Shown here: in pieces, positions 37,402-48,359 of the stretch | Layout of the letters: the number at the start of each line of letters is the position of its first letter | Position numbering within the stretch: position 1 is the stretch's first letter | Assembly (NCBI GenBank): GCA_022579005.1 | Contig: MU401493.1 | Coordinates: 152,301 to 216,300 of the forward strand | DNA: 64,000 nt | Reading direction: 5' to 3' | Origin: Poronia punctata | Taxonomy: Eukaryota; Ascomycota; Sordariomycetes; Xylariales; Xylariaceae | Position numbers and translations under genes: made by a program | Notes under the pieces: generated by a model | What the model saw: the letters and a program-made list of their open reading frames with translations, nothing else | Databases searched by the model: none | Told to the model about the DNA's origin: nothing

Positions 37402-38885
37402 ATGGCAACGGAGAATATGATGTAAAAATAAAAAAGACGATGGGATTTGCTTGGGTTTGAATTTGTTGACCAATTTATTGGTATTTAGGTAAAAAGTAGC
37501 CACTACACCAACCTCTTGTTTTTGCACGTAACCTAGGAAGCTATTGTTAGCTGCGATACCAACCTACTCGTAGGACTGGCAGACTGGGTCTAGACCCCGC
37601 TAAAGCTGGCGAGGAGGAGGAGGTTGGGGATGGAGACTATGGGGTGGATTAGAGAATGTCAAGCAAAGGCTGGCCATCTAATCACTGTCTTTGCTGTAAC
37701 CGGCTTTTGCTTGTACGAGTGGTTTGGAATGCTGATCGGGTAGACAGTCTTATATGATACCTACTCGTACTTATTTATGCGGACAAGATGTTGGCTGGCA
37801 TTCGTAGCTGTGGATTTGTTTTAACTTGCCCTTTTTGTCTGGCTGCCTTCCGTTACGCTGGCTATATCCATCTTGACCAGTTAGAGGAGGCGATGTGTAA
37901 AAACTCACAGTAGGTAGTAGGTGCGTGCTACTATTTGTGGCTTGCAAATCCGCTTGATGCAAAGGTTCCATTGCAGCGCGAGATCGGTTTCAGCTGTCAG
38001 TGCAGCTGCAGCATTTCTGAGTAGATGGACTTACTCGTAGTTAGGTGACCTTAACCTTGGTTACTTCTGGTCCCTCGTTGTTACTTTACATCGTCGTCTC
38101 CTCCGCTTCTTGAGGATACCATACGCACTTCTATCCATCGTTTCGTTTTTACGTGTATCGTTGCTTTTATCATAGATAGGCAGCTTGATACATCACCGCA
38201 TCCGCAAGCCGTGACACGGTAGCACTGGCTGGTTGGTCCCTGTACTCGTACCACGCGTCCGCAACGGGGGCACGAGTCGCTCCCCGTCGTACTCGTGCTG
38301 GACCCAGCCAACTGGGGCAGCCAAGTAGGCTTTTCCTCTTGAGGTATAGTCGTAAGGACATGCATTCCCTCCAAGTGGGGACCGAGACGTGCTCACATCC
38401 GTTAGGAGGACCGATGCCGTCAGGACAACCAGTTTGTTTTGTTTCCCTCTTGACCAAAAAAAAGATTCAGCACTTTTAGTAAGCTTTGCTGCCCTGTCTT
38501 GTTTCTATCCTGCGGATGTTGTGTTGCACTTGTCACAGACCAAAGATGCCCAAAACTTGTCATGATATTTGAACAACAGTAGTATATCCATAATATACGC
38601 TTTTATTACTGGTGGATCTGAATCCGTTTCTGCCGAGAGCTCTAGACGACCTGAACGTTACGAGGAGAGCCCTTGTTTCACAAAGACCCTCTGTTATTAC
38701 ATGTTATTTTGAAACAATCTACAGGCCTCTGACTCAAGAGCCACTAACGAACGGAAACTCGAGGGTCCTTTCCCGCCTCTTTTCTGGCTTTACGTGTATT
38801 ACTAGAAAGAGAGCACCTACCTACCTACCCCTCGCAGGGAAATTCATCGATAAATCCCCTGGTATAGCCCCGGGTAATATCAACA
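37402..38885. other. Intergenic region right of the transposon
   Basis: This is upstream of the coiled-coil gene at 38886. TACTCGTA occurs near 37567, 37762, 38032 and 38243. No gene was recognised; minus-strand open frames at 38.1-38.5 kb overlap each other and show no family signal. Confidence 0.5.
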
Positions 38886-40349
38886 ATGCTAGACGCCCCT
38901 ACCTCTGATAGATCCCCTGCTTCTATCAGCTTAGAAGCGCAGGAAGAAACGAAGCGTTCACCTCCACTGAGAGCCGAGTCTCCAACGTCTGATGACGGAC
39001 GTGAACCACACCTGACGTTGACGTACGACGCGGACGAGACGATACATACGGAACCTATCAGTCTTTCAGTCACAGACCCCGCCGAAAAAAGCAGTCCCTA
39101 CCCGACTTTTACCCATCATCAGCGCCAACGATCAGTGCCGACTTTCTCTGCCGGACATCTCACACCCCCTCCCCATTCTACCCCGCGAAGAAGCCCCAGG
39201 CAATTCTCACAAGGCATGCCTCTAACCGGCGATGGACGGCGCGGGAACTCGCCGGGACGGTTCGGCGGCTGGTTGGGCAGGCCATCTACACCACCGGGCG
39301 ACGGTGAAGAAAACAACACACCCTCGTCGGACTCGATACGGTCCCAGGGCGAAAGCACGCCCAAGACCGCGGCCCAGTCCCGGCTAAGCTTCCTGGCATC
39401 TTCCATGTCGGCATTCACACGCATGACAAGCCCGACTCCTCAGACACCGGCCCGGCCCGTCGACGACGAGTTATGCGATCTCGATATCGAGGCAGCGCTC
39501 TTCCCGGGTTCCGGATCATCCCCGCAGGATTCATCGGACACTTTCTCGCCGGCGGCTTACAAGAATCTGCAAGCGAACGCCACGGGTCTGCTGCGCAGGA
39601 TGCAAGACGCGTGCCGCCAGCGAACGATGGCCCTGCGAGAAATGCAGGCGGAAAAGGAAGCGCTCAAGGAGGAAATGGAGGAGACGGGCCTGCGAGCCCG
39701 TAATTTCAAAAGCCAGTTAGAGATGATGGCCACGAAAGCGGCCGAGAACGAGGAAGCGATGGAGCAGCTCGTCGCAGAACTACATGCGGAAAAGCGGGCT
39801 CGGCACGAAGAACGCGCCGCTCACGAAAAGATGTTCCGCGCCGCTGCGGCTGCTGCTGCTGCGGCTGACCCTGACCACGAAGAAGACCTGTGTGTCGACG
39901 AGGATGAGCGGAAGCGCTGGCGCAAGAGCAACGGTACGCTCAAGTCGGAGTTGAGCATCGATACGGATGTCGATGTTGATAGTACCGAGAGCGAGACTAT
40001 AAGTATCTTCTCGCGTAGCCGTAGTCCTACGGCTATGACGAGTATAACTGAGAATGAGAGTGTTGAGACATCTTCTAAGATGTCGACGCCGACGGCGAAG
40101 CCGAGGCCGGCCCCACAACAACAACAACTGACTACCTTTCAACGACTTGTTAAAGGCGTGGCGGCTACCAACAAGGAGGAGCTGCAGGGCGCTGACGGTT
40201 GTCGGAACTGTAAAGGCCAGAACGCTAGTGTTGCGTGGAACACGGTCAGTTTGTTACGAGACGAGAATATCACTTTAAAGCAGCGCGTGGCACAGCTCGA
40301 TGTCATTATTGACGGTGCATTGGATATTGTCAATGGGATCAAGGTCTAA
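38886..40349 (+). CDS. Coiled-coil fungal protein of unknown function
   Basis: This is a single exon of 487 aa; I do not know a function. Residues 1-200 are disordered and rich in Ser, Pro and Thr with many SP/TP sites, suggesting phosphorylation. A basic patch (STPRRSPRQFSQGM) is followed by GRFGGWLGRPSTPPGD. A conserved-looking helix begins at LCDLDIEAALFPGS (about 197), and a strong coiled coil runs from about 228 to 320 (LLRRMQDACRQRTMALREMQ and onward), ending in an Ala run. The C terminus has a compact motif with a CxxC pair, ADGCRNCKGQNASVAWNTV, followed by a leucine-rich helix, LRDENITLKQRVAQLDVIID. Codon use and the absence of internal stops support a real gene. Confidence 0.85.
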   Translation: MLDAPTSDRSPASISLEAQEETKRSPPLRAESPTSDDGREPHLTLTYDADETIHTEPISLSVTDPAEKSSPYPTFTHHQRQRSVPTFSAGHLTPPPHSTPRRSPRQFSQGMPLTGDGRRGNSPGRFGGWLGRPSTPPGDGEENNTPSSDSIRSQGESTPKTAAQSRLSFLASSMSAFTRMTSPTPQTPARPVDDELCDLDIEAALFPGSGSSPQDSSDTFSPAAYKNLQANATGLLRRMQDACRQRTMALREMQAEKEALKEEMEETGLRARNFKSQLEMMATKAAENEEAMEQLVAELHAEKRARHEERAAHEKMFRAAAAAAAAADPDHEEDLCVDEDERKRWRKSNGTLKSELSIDTDVDVDSTESETISIFSRSRSPTAMTSITENESVETSSKMSTPTAKPRPAPQQQQLTTFQRLVKGVAATNKEELQGADGCRNCKGQNASVAWNTVSLLRDENITLKQRVAQLDVIIDGALDIVNGIKV

Positions 40350-41176
40350 AGGAACGATCGATTCACGGACAATATATTGTTGCGTTGTGGCATTTAGATG
40401 GATGGATGGATGGATGAATGCATGCTATGGAGTTTTCTGCGACTATCTATCTAGACGTCTGGCGGGTATACCCCTACTATTTATTGGGCGGTTATCTTTT
40501 TGCTTTTTCCTTCCCCCCTTTCTTTTCTTTTGTTTCTCAAACTGAGTGGTATGAGGTTCTATATAAGATTGGGCATCCAGCGTCTGTTTCATCATTACGA
40601 TCTGGTAGAAAATGTCATGAAATGAGGATGGATATATAGGTAGATAGATATTTGTGTAGGCATCACACGCGGTTTGATAGCGTTGGATCTATCTAGCATT
40701 TGGGTCATTTGGCTACCAACCAACCATCATACTATGCCTCCTTTAGACTGCAGGCTTGTCCAAATATGATTATTCAAACCGTCATTGGCTTCTGTTGTGC
40801 TTGATACACCTTACCAGCGATAATCTAGACACCTATTTATCTCAGGCCCCCAAACACAGGAGCGACACCAAATATTCAACCAAGGAGGTCTGGGTGACGG
40901 ATTGATTTGATCGGACTGTGAAACCTTCCACAGAGACAAATGGAATTGTAGAACAGGAGGTGCTAACCGGACGGAACCAGACGAATCGACTCTCCCAAAA
41001 TCGAAGCGTATTCTCCCCTCCCATGCGTGGTTTTTGCGTGCGAAGTTCTTCTGAGCATTTGTACAGATATATACAGTTTCCACTCCCGTAATTCCTTCTG
41101 TCGGTTTGTAGGACGGATAGGCCCAAAAACTAATTGCCTCGTATACGGTCCACCCCCCTCCCGTTTCGTTTTTGGT
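40350..41176. other. Convergent intergenic region
   Basis: This is the shared 3' region of the coiled-coil gene and NDUFB3. A GATG repeat lies near 40397-40415. No gene is supported; small open frames at 40.8-41.2 kb overlap on the minus strand and have no family signal. Confidence 0.5.
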
Positions 41177-41621
41177 TTAGTGGTGGTCGTTTCCATGTGC
41201 ATCGCCGTGATGGTCGTCCGTTGCAGTAAAATGCTCATATCCCAGATATACGGCAAAAGCCACCGTCGCTATTCCGAGGCCGGGGAAAGCGTTCTTGAAT
41301 CGGTTCCATCGCGAAAAGGTGCCGGTGTATCGCCAGGCCTCACTACAAGACCAACCATCCCACTCGTTAGCAAAAAGCAAATTGACCTGCGTTGGAGGAT
41401 CGGAACTGACGCTCGCGCCCAGGGGTCATATCGTGGTTGACCGGCGGCATGGGCGAATTTCGTGGGGTCGAAGCCGGTGATGTTCGGCTTGTGGTGGTGC
41501 CCGTGTTGCGCTCGCAGTATCCTATCCCATTGTTGTATTAGCCGCTGATGAGCGATCGTTAAAGGGTTTGGAGATAGCTTCTGGTCCCATGTTTCCGTGG
41601 CACTTACCGTGTGGCATACAT
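41177..41621 (-). CDS. NADH:ubiquinone oxidoreductase B12 subunit (NDUFB3-like), complex I
   Basis: This is a small accessory subunit of the membrane arm of mitochondrial complex I. Exons on the minus strand are 41621-41608 (14 nt), 41521-41411 and 41342-41177, giving 96 aa in perfect phase. The gene is easily missed because the first exon encodes under five residues. The protein reads MYATRILRAQHGHHHKPNIT at the start, then FDPTKFAHAAGQPRYDPWAR, a conserved EAWRYTGTFSRWNRFKNAFP, and the single membrane helix LGIATVAFAVYLGYEHF, with a His/Asp-rich tail. These are the hallmarks of fungal NDUFB3. Intron 1 has a GCTAAT branch site. A CCAATCA box reads toward the gene about 205 bases upstream. 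It is divergent from CAF1. Confidence 0.93.
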
Positions 41622-42443
41622 CCTGTCGTGAATGGTGCTGGCAGCTTCAATGAGTATCCCAGAGACAGGAAGCTACAGTGCCTGTCAGTATCATTTACAA
41701 AGAACGGCTGGATAGGTACGTACCGTATTTACTTGGCTTATTAGAGCTGGAATCGCATTGACGCAGCTGGTAGGTCCTGGGTACAGTAGGCCAAAGCTCC
41801 TGTCCAGCTGGACTATAATGGTCCGTGATTGGTCAAGTAGTCGACTAACAGGCCTATTATAAAATGGAGTTACTTTTATCCCGGGAGCTGTCCTGCTTCC
41901 CTCTTTGTGCACAGACCACAGGAAAGACCACGAACCCAAGATTCACTCAGGAGCGGGTCCCAACAACTCACCCTGGTACTGCCTGGCCAAGGAACACTGT
42001 TCGACGTACAATACGTACCCTCCGACTCGTACCTACATTATCCAATTCGTCCATCGACCTTGGAGACTCGCGATTGGACTCAGTACCTACCAGCTCCTCA
42101 ATACACGTACTTGGGTTCCTACCTCGTAAAGATCATTCCACGTCTTGCCAACCACAGCATTGAAATTCAAAAGCCCACCGACCCTCATCTCTACTACACC
42201 TATTGAACCTACTCGTGAACGGTCCACCGATCCCAAAAGTATTCCACTTTATCGGCCTACGGTTGCACCAAGTCGGGCGCATCAGCGCAAGTCACGCCAA
42301 GACTGGCCTTCCAAGGTCTATCATCTGCGCTTCACGCACCACGCCCATGTCGAACGACTGTTTGCCCTGTTACATAAGAGTATCGAGGGGAACGCCTTGA
42401 AGTCAATATCCACATTTACGAAAACAGCAAACTGGCGTCTCAA
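41622..42443. other. Divergent promoter region of NDUFB3 and CAF1
   Basis: No gene is supported. An 136-codon plus-strand open frame at 42145-42555 overlaps the CAF1 start in another frame and shows no family signal; if transcribed it would be leader sequence or an upstream ORF. The sequence is rich in CCTA/CTCGTA words. Confidence 0.5.
41826..41832 (-). promoter_or_regulatory. CCAATCA box upstream of NDUFB3
   Basis: The minus strand reads CCAATCA, the preferred site of the HAP/CBC CCAAT-binding complex, which controls respiratory genes in fungi. Its distance and orientation fit NDUFB3. Binding is inferred. Confidence 0.45.
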
Positions 42444-44011
42444 ATGCCGCCTCCTACTCGATTTGGCGGCGGTCCGCCCACTATGGCACCTTACCAGCAG
42501 CATCAGTTTCAACATACCGCAGCCACCCACGCTACACATCAACCGAACTCCCTAACAAATCCCGCCTACCTGGCAGCCCAGCTAAGTCCCTTCGCAACGA
42601 ATGGGTTGGCCCTGGGCGGTGGCATGGGTGCTGCCTCTAGTTTCCAAGTTGGCGAACAAACCGGCTTCGCTAGTCAGGCTGCAAGATCTGGGTTTCAACA
42701 TGCTGCTGCGTTACAACAACAACAACAACAGCAACAACAAGCCCATCACCCACATCAGCAGACCCACGGGCCGGCAGGAGAACGGGTAGCGAGGGCGGGT
42801 GGAGGCGGCAAAACTCGGATACGGGAGGTCTGGAGGCATAACTTTGAGGAAGAGATGGGGCTGCTGATGGAGTTGGCCGAGCGGTTTCCATACATTGCAA
42901 TGGTAGGCTTCAATCTTGGCCTTCTGTGTGGAGGGGACTTGCTGACATTTCGACAATCAAGGATACCGAATTCCCCGGTATAGTAGGTCGCCCGATGGGA
43001 AACTTCCGGGGGAAGAGCGACTACCATTACCAGTGTCTACGCGTCAACGTGGATATGCTCAAAGTCATACAGATAGGCATCAGTCTGTTCAACGAAAAGG
43101 GTGAAACACCGGCGGAACGGGCACATGTTTCCCCCGGGGAGATAGCAATGCTTGGACCTGCGGCTAGGCGACAAGCCCAGTCTCAGATACCGCTTGCGTG
43201 GCAGTTCAACTTCAAGTTTGCGTTAAAGGACGACATGTACAACCAAGCTTCGATCGAGTCCCTGCAACAAGCTGGGATCGACTTCAACCTTCTCGAGCGT
43301 GACGGCATCGACCCTAAAAAGTTTGCCGCTCTCTTCATCGTTTCTGGTTTTGTATGCTTCGACAATATCAAGTGGTTATCGTTTCACGGCGGCTACGATT
43401 TTGGCTACCTGACGAAGCTTTTATCGGACATGAAGCTTGCAAATGACGAAAGCGAATTCGACAAGGTTATGAAAAAGTGGTTTCCCCAAACCTACGACGT
43501 CAAGCACCTTATGAAGTATGCGGTCAAGCTCCATAACAGTGGCATGTTGACACCGACAGACCCGTCAACGACGGAAATACTTCAAAAGTTCGAGCAAAAG
43601 TCGGGCCTGGAAAGCATCGCGGAAGCTCTAAAGATCAAACGCTTAGGGATGGCTCACCAGGCCGGCTCGGATAGTCTGCTGACAGGCAAGGTGTTCTTCC
43701 AGCTCCGGGAGAAGATATATAATGGAGAGATATCCGATGATCACATTGGGAAAATCTGGGGCCTGGGTTTCAGCGGCATGGAGATGCCGATATCGTCTCA
43801 ACAGCAGGGCGGGAACAACGAGCACGCGACACCAGGTGGGACGAATGCCAATACAAACGGCCCCAGTACACCCAGCACAGTGAGCGCCGGTCTAGCCAGT
43901 ACGCCCGCCGCACAGTCGCACAATACTAATGGTATATCCATGGGGCCGATGACCCCGGGAGGCGGCGGCGGTGTATTCGGCCAGTTCAACTACCCTTCTA
44001 ATCCTAGATAG
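42444..44011 (+). CDS. POP2: CCR4-NOT deadenylase subunit CAF1/POP2
   Basis: This is a DEDD-family 3'-5' exonuclease that shortens mRNA poly(A) tails in the cytoplasmic CCR4-NOT complex. Exons 42444-42902 and 42962-44011 (59-nt intron) give 502 aa. The N-terminal 125 residues are a disordered, Gln/His-rich tail with a CAA/CAG repeat. The nuclease begins at IREVWRHNFEEEMGLL; the intron falls exactly before DTEFPG. Catalytic residues are visible: Asp154 and Glu156 in DTEFPG, Asp299 in YDFGYL, and Asp390 with His385 in HQAGSDSLLTG, so the enzyme should be active, unlike the divergent yeast Pop2. The C terminus is Gly/Asn/Thr/Pro-rich. The TAG stop is followed in the same frame by about 129 further open codons. 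Divergent from NDUFB3. Confidence 0.96.
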
Positions 44012-44280
44012 AATCAGATGGAAGGGGTACGGTTTGAAAGGCCCTCAAGCTGGGGAACGAGGCCCCAGGTTGGGAATAACCCGCATCCACGTCGCCACGC
44101 CTCGCTTTCGTCAGTTCATCCTAGTCCGCAATGGACGCCGTTCAATCCATGGACCCATTCTCCAACCTCTCTCGGACCTTATTTGCCAACCTCGCATGGA
44201 CCTCGTTCCCCAAACTCAACTAGACTAGGAGGCTTTATAAATCCGCTCCGGCCGGCTTACCTGTCTGGTCAATCTCCTGG

Positions 44281-44388
44281 TGGATCTCATGGATCTGGTG
44301 GACTTCCTAGTCGACTTCCTAGTCGACCTCCTCGTGGATCTCATGGATCTGGTGGACTTCCTAGTTCACTTCCTCGTCGACCTCCTCG
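44281..44388 (+). repeat. 54-bp direct tandem repeat, two units
   Basis: The unit beginning TGGATCTCATGGATCTGG at 44281 recurs at 44335, a spacing of 54 bp (18 codons), with few changes. Read in the CAF1 frame it encodes the 18-residue period GSHGSGGLPSRLPSRPPR. Within each unit the CTTCCTAGTCGAC motif is itself partly repeated. Confidence 0.85.
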
Positions 44389-44458
44389 CCGATCTGAGTA
44401 ATGGCGTCAATGGCCTCTAATATCCTGGTTAGGCTTCTATGCCGTGCGCCAAGTTCCG

Positions 44459-44597
44459 GGGGGGGGGGGGGGGGGGGGGGGAAAAACGAAGAAATGTTTG
44501 GGGGTCCCAACCGGATAAAGGAACGATTTGGGGGGGCAAAAAAATTTTTTTTTATTTTTGTTTATANNNNNNNNNNCCCCGCCGCCCCCCCCCGCCG

Positions 44598-44640
<43 letters not shown>
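44459..44640. repeat. G tract, assembly gap and C/G tract
   Basis: A run of G (about 44459-44480) and G-rich sequence precede an A/T-rich stretch, ten N at 44567-44576, then a tract of C with a few G. The layout is the same as at 17660-17825. The base calls here are suspect, and polyproline or polyglycine frames across the gap should be ignored. Confidence 0.9.
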
Positions 44641-44643
<3 letters not shown>

Positions 44644-45621
44644 ACGCAGCATATGTGATCTGTGCCAAACCGGTACAGTATCACATTTGCGGGTCCAACT
44701 CATATGATATTCTTTCGTATTATAAAGGGGTTACTGTCTCGGGAGTTGGCAATAACGGCTAGTCTTTTCTCATGAAGGGACGGACTGACTATCGAGCGAG
44801 TTTTTTTTAAAAAGAAAGGCGTAAACAAGCGGATCCTGGTCATAGCCTGTGTGCAAGCGTATCCCCCTTGCTTGGAGGGTGGGAATGGAATGGGAAATAT
44901 GCCACCCTTCCTGTACAGTGTAGTTCTATAGGCGCACAAGAAACGTCACATGTTTATGAGGTCTCGGTAGTGTTTTTGCACGTCGGGTTTTTTTATGTAT
45001 GTATGGGTACGTGTATGCGTGTGTGTTAGTAGGTACTGGAAAGCGGTAGGGGCGGAATGCTTTTTTATGGAACGAAATGACACCTTGCGAAATACATGCT
45101 ATGACAATGCAAATGAGAAAATGGTCCATGTGAGGTTATATGACCTGACCTGACCAGACCAGACCAGACCAGACCTCAAAATGGCGATTCTTATTGTATC
45201 TGCTGTGATGACTGATATATACTAGGTACTACCTGATCTATGTATATATTAATGGAATGGCCAACATAAAGTTACTTATTTGAGCCGTCTTATAAAGATG
45301 ACTCGCTCGAGATACTTACTTAGTTTGCCGGCAACATTCAGATTCAGGTAGGCCGGCCGGCGTAGACCAAAAAAAAATTAAAAAAATTTACCTTGGACAG
45401 TACACAATCGTACGAGTTCCTATGTAGTTGTACCTAAGCAGGGACAGGGTCGTATCGTACATACATATGTATCGTGAACTCGTCCGACGAACTACTACAT
45501 GTACAAGATATGTGTAGATATGCAGATTCCTACAAAGTACGTTAGGATAAGTAGTCAAGGCCACTTAGTACCCATTGGAAGATACCCCACGAGTACCCTA
45601 CCCTACCGATATTCGAAGCAA

Positions 45622-45687
45622 GTCATTCATTCATTCATTCATTCATTCATTCATTTATGGGGAGGTAGGTAGGTAGGTAGGTAGGTT
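45622..45687. repeat. (ATTC)n followed by (GTAG)n microsatellites
   Basis: About eight ATTC/CATT units are followed within ten bases by about six GTAG units. Confidence 0.9.
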
Positions 45688-46174
45688 TGAGTTGTATTAA
45701 ATAACCGGTAAGGTTATCGGGTTTGTTTTGAGTTTTACATGGTAGAGTACCTGAAATACGATTCCAAATCATCAATCATTCCACGCTATTAGAAAATCGA
45801 GGATACATGTTTTAGATAGGTATTTTCCAAATACACGCCAATATTCAGGTTACATGGACGATAAATATCGTTGGTCTTTTTGAAAAAAATACAATTCCGA
45901 TTCGCATCGTATCCCATCCGCTATGATTGATTGATCGATCTAGGGGGTTTTCGGCTTCTTGAATATCATCATTACTCTAATTCTTTTGTAGGTTTTGGGG
46001 AATAGGTCGGTTCTCTATATATCAACGCTATTTATTTCGTTTGGGGAATCTTTACCGAAACTACCCAGGTGGCAACTAGGTCGGCGGAGGCGATGTGACA
46101 CTCATCTAGTCTATGTAGAGGGTCGCGGCTTACTAGGGTGGCCAGGCCGTAGTCGTAGAGGAGGAACGTTGTAT

Positions 46175-47310
46175 TTAGAACGCAAAGACCTGGTCCTCAA
46201 GCTTGCTCACCGGGCGAGCCTTCTGGAAGCCGAGGCCTTCAGTCGCCTTCTTTAGTCCGCCAATCATGGGGGGGGGACCGCATAGAAGGATCTTGACATC
46301 GGGTGCGGGTGCAGGGAGCCATTTCTGTACATGCTATGTCAGTGGTTGTTTCCTTTTGTGGTTACGATTGGTCATGTGGGAAGATGAATGGGGCACATAC
46401 TGTGACCATATCGGCGGTAACGTAGCCAACGCCACCGGTCCATCCCTCAGGAGGCTGGTCCAGGACATAGTGAACGCGGAACCCGGAATCCTCCTTAGCA
46501 AGCTGGTCGAGATCTTCCTTCAAGAGGATGTCCTGGGTAGAGACGTTTGCGAAGATCAGGTCTACTTGGGTCTTGTCACCGGTGGGCCGACCACGGATGA
46601 TGGCCCGGATAACCTGAAGCATGGGTGTTATGCCAGTGCCACCGGCAACCATGCCGAAGTGGCGGACCATGTTGGGTGTGTAGACGAAGGCGCCTTTGGG
46701 GCCCCGGACCTTGATGGCTTGACCGACTGCCAATGATGCCAGGTGCTTCGAGATGTTGCCCGTGGGGTACGACTTGACGAGCAGATCGAAATAGCCAGGT
46801 TGGTGATCACCTGAAATAGGGGTGTAAGAGCGGACGATCTCCTTTGTCGTGCCATCGGGTTGCTTGATGTCGGCGCCAATGGAGATGTGTTGACCAATTG
46901 GCAGGCCGAGGATGGCGTTAGGGGCAGGCAATTTGAATCGGTAACTGCGTTGCAAGTGTCAGTACAATCGATTGAAAACCTAAGGATTTGTCGTTGGTTA
47001 ATTAACTCACATGGCCACATTGTGAGATATGATGGTCTTCTCCTTGAGTTCGAATTCCTGGAACGTATCCGGCTTTAGGACCTTCTTAGGTTCTGATCGA
47101 GGAATTAGCATAGAGAAAAATTGTGCAGTTTCGAGTCGAGAAGCGCATACGTAGGGTACCGTATTTCCAGACACTCAACAGAACAGCTGCCAGAGCTGCA
47201 TATGGCAGCCATTCTTTCTTGACAATGTAGGTGCCAAAAACCAAAAGACCGGCAGGAATATAAACGGCGTCGAAGTATTTCCTCGACGTCAAAGGGAGAG
47301 GATCCGCCAT
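46175..47310 (-). CDS. CBR1: NADH-cytochrome b5 reductase, CBR1-like
   Basis: This FAD enzyme passes electrons from NADH to cytochrome b5 for fatty-acid desaturation, sterol synthesis and related reactions at the ER or outer mitochondrial membrane. Exons on the minus strand are 47310-47151, 47092-47011, 46944-46401 and 46324-46175, giving 311 aa. An N-terminal membrane anchor ([20 protein letters not shown], and more hydrophobic sequence to about 47) precedes the FAD domain: [11 protein letters not shown], then [12 protein letters not shown] (the RxYT FAD motif), and [13 protein letters not shown]. The NADH domain has [16 protein letters not shown] and the CGPPPM motif, ending with Phe. The CGPPPM codons form a run of nine C. 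The exon 1 donor is the only uncertain join: GTATGC at 47150 is used, but a GTACCC six bases upstream also keeps phase. It is divergent from the DUF3605 gene. Confidence 0.94.
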
Positions 47311-48359
47311 GGTTGGAGACGCAGAACTATCCCGACACTATATTATCGATGAACTAAGGCAGGACAAAAGGTCGAGGTTAGCTTCTTGTTTCCGGATCGC
47401 TGTTGAAAATTGAGTACGTTTTTGAACCAGCTGCAGGCTTTTGGTTCTGGGACGCCTATGGTCAAGAACTGGACGTACTTATTACCCAACAAAAGGTTGG
47501 AGCGATTCCGGCGCTCAGGTTCTGCTCGGGACTCAAGGGGGATATGGTCGGTCAAGGATGGAAAGAAATGGGACTGATTGAAATCTGGGGTGGTTTTTAT
47601 TAGCGATAGGCCCAAATAGTAGTAGCACCAAAAGGAGTAATAGGTATGGAGGTTAACCCCTCTTATCTAGGTTAGCGTGACCGTTCCCGCACAGGGCGCA
47701 TATCGATAGCACGGTTACCCTTGGGGGAAATGCCGATAAGGTAAGCCCCTCATATGAATTTCCAACGGATAGATACCGAGTTGGAAGATGCCCCTCGGCT
47801 TCTGCGAACTTCTGGGGCCCCGGCACCTTCCGGTCTGTCCCGTCCTTTGTGTGGTTTTATCACCGATCTTCTCTGTCCCATCTCAAACGAGTTACCCATT
47901 GATTTTTGACTATCGGTATGACATCACATGTGCAGAGTTCCAGTATAAAGATGCAATACGAATGCCGTTATACAAGTCATCTCCTAAGCTATGTAACCTA
48001 GTAGCTTCATCTTGTCGAGCCGGCCGCGTAATGTGCTTATAACATAAATGAATTAGACCTTTGGTTTTGCATTATCTAATTACACACATGGAAGTAGTCC
48101 CACGTTGTCACACCCCACCGCAGTTAGGTAGCAGCCAAATATGTAAGAATATAACGTGGGTTACGCATGGGATATGAGTGGACCGTTATTACACTGTTCA
48201 GCTGGGCCCAATCATCTCTTCGCAACTTTTTTTGTTGAGGGCCAATGTTAAATCATTTCTCGTCTACACAAAATAACGACGACCCAGCCCCTCCCAAGCC
48301 GGTCACTACACGTACGAAATAGACCTAGTCTAGTGTAGTTACTGTAAGATACGCAAAAG
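47311..48359. other. Divergent promoter region
   Basis: This is the shared upstream sequence of CBR1 (-) and the DUF3605 gene (+). No gene or strong motif was recognised. Confidence 0.5.

Larger units (their letters stand above)
44012..46174. other. Region behind CAF1: in-frame open extension, gap, microsatellites
   Basis: From 44012 to 44399 the CAF1 frame stays open after the TAG and encodes a Pro/Gly/Ser/Arg-rich sequence ending in a 54-bp tandem repeat. 44459-44640 holds a G tract, an N gap and a C/G tract. 45.1-45.7 kb holds a GACCA repeat near 45146-45175, an ATTC repeat at 45622-45655 and a GTAG repeat near 45663-45687. No other gene is seen before the CBR1 stop. Confidence 0.6.

Noticed and set aside
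42145..42555. 136-aa open frame overlapping the CAF1 start
   Set aside because: It is in another frame from CAF1 with no recognisable motif; most likely leader sequence.
44401..44762. Open frames across the second N gap
   Set aside because: Same artefact as at 17.7 kb; no family signal.
46203..46736. Plus-strand open frame of 177 aa
   Set aside because: It is antisense to CBR1, which has all family motifs on the other strand.
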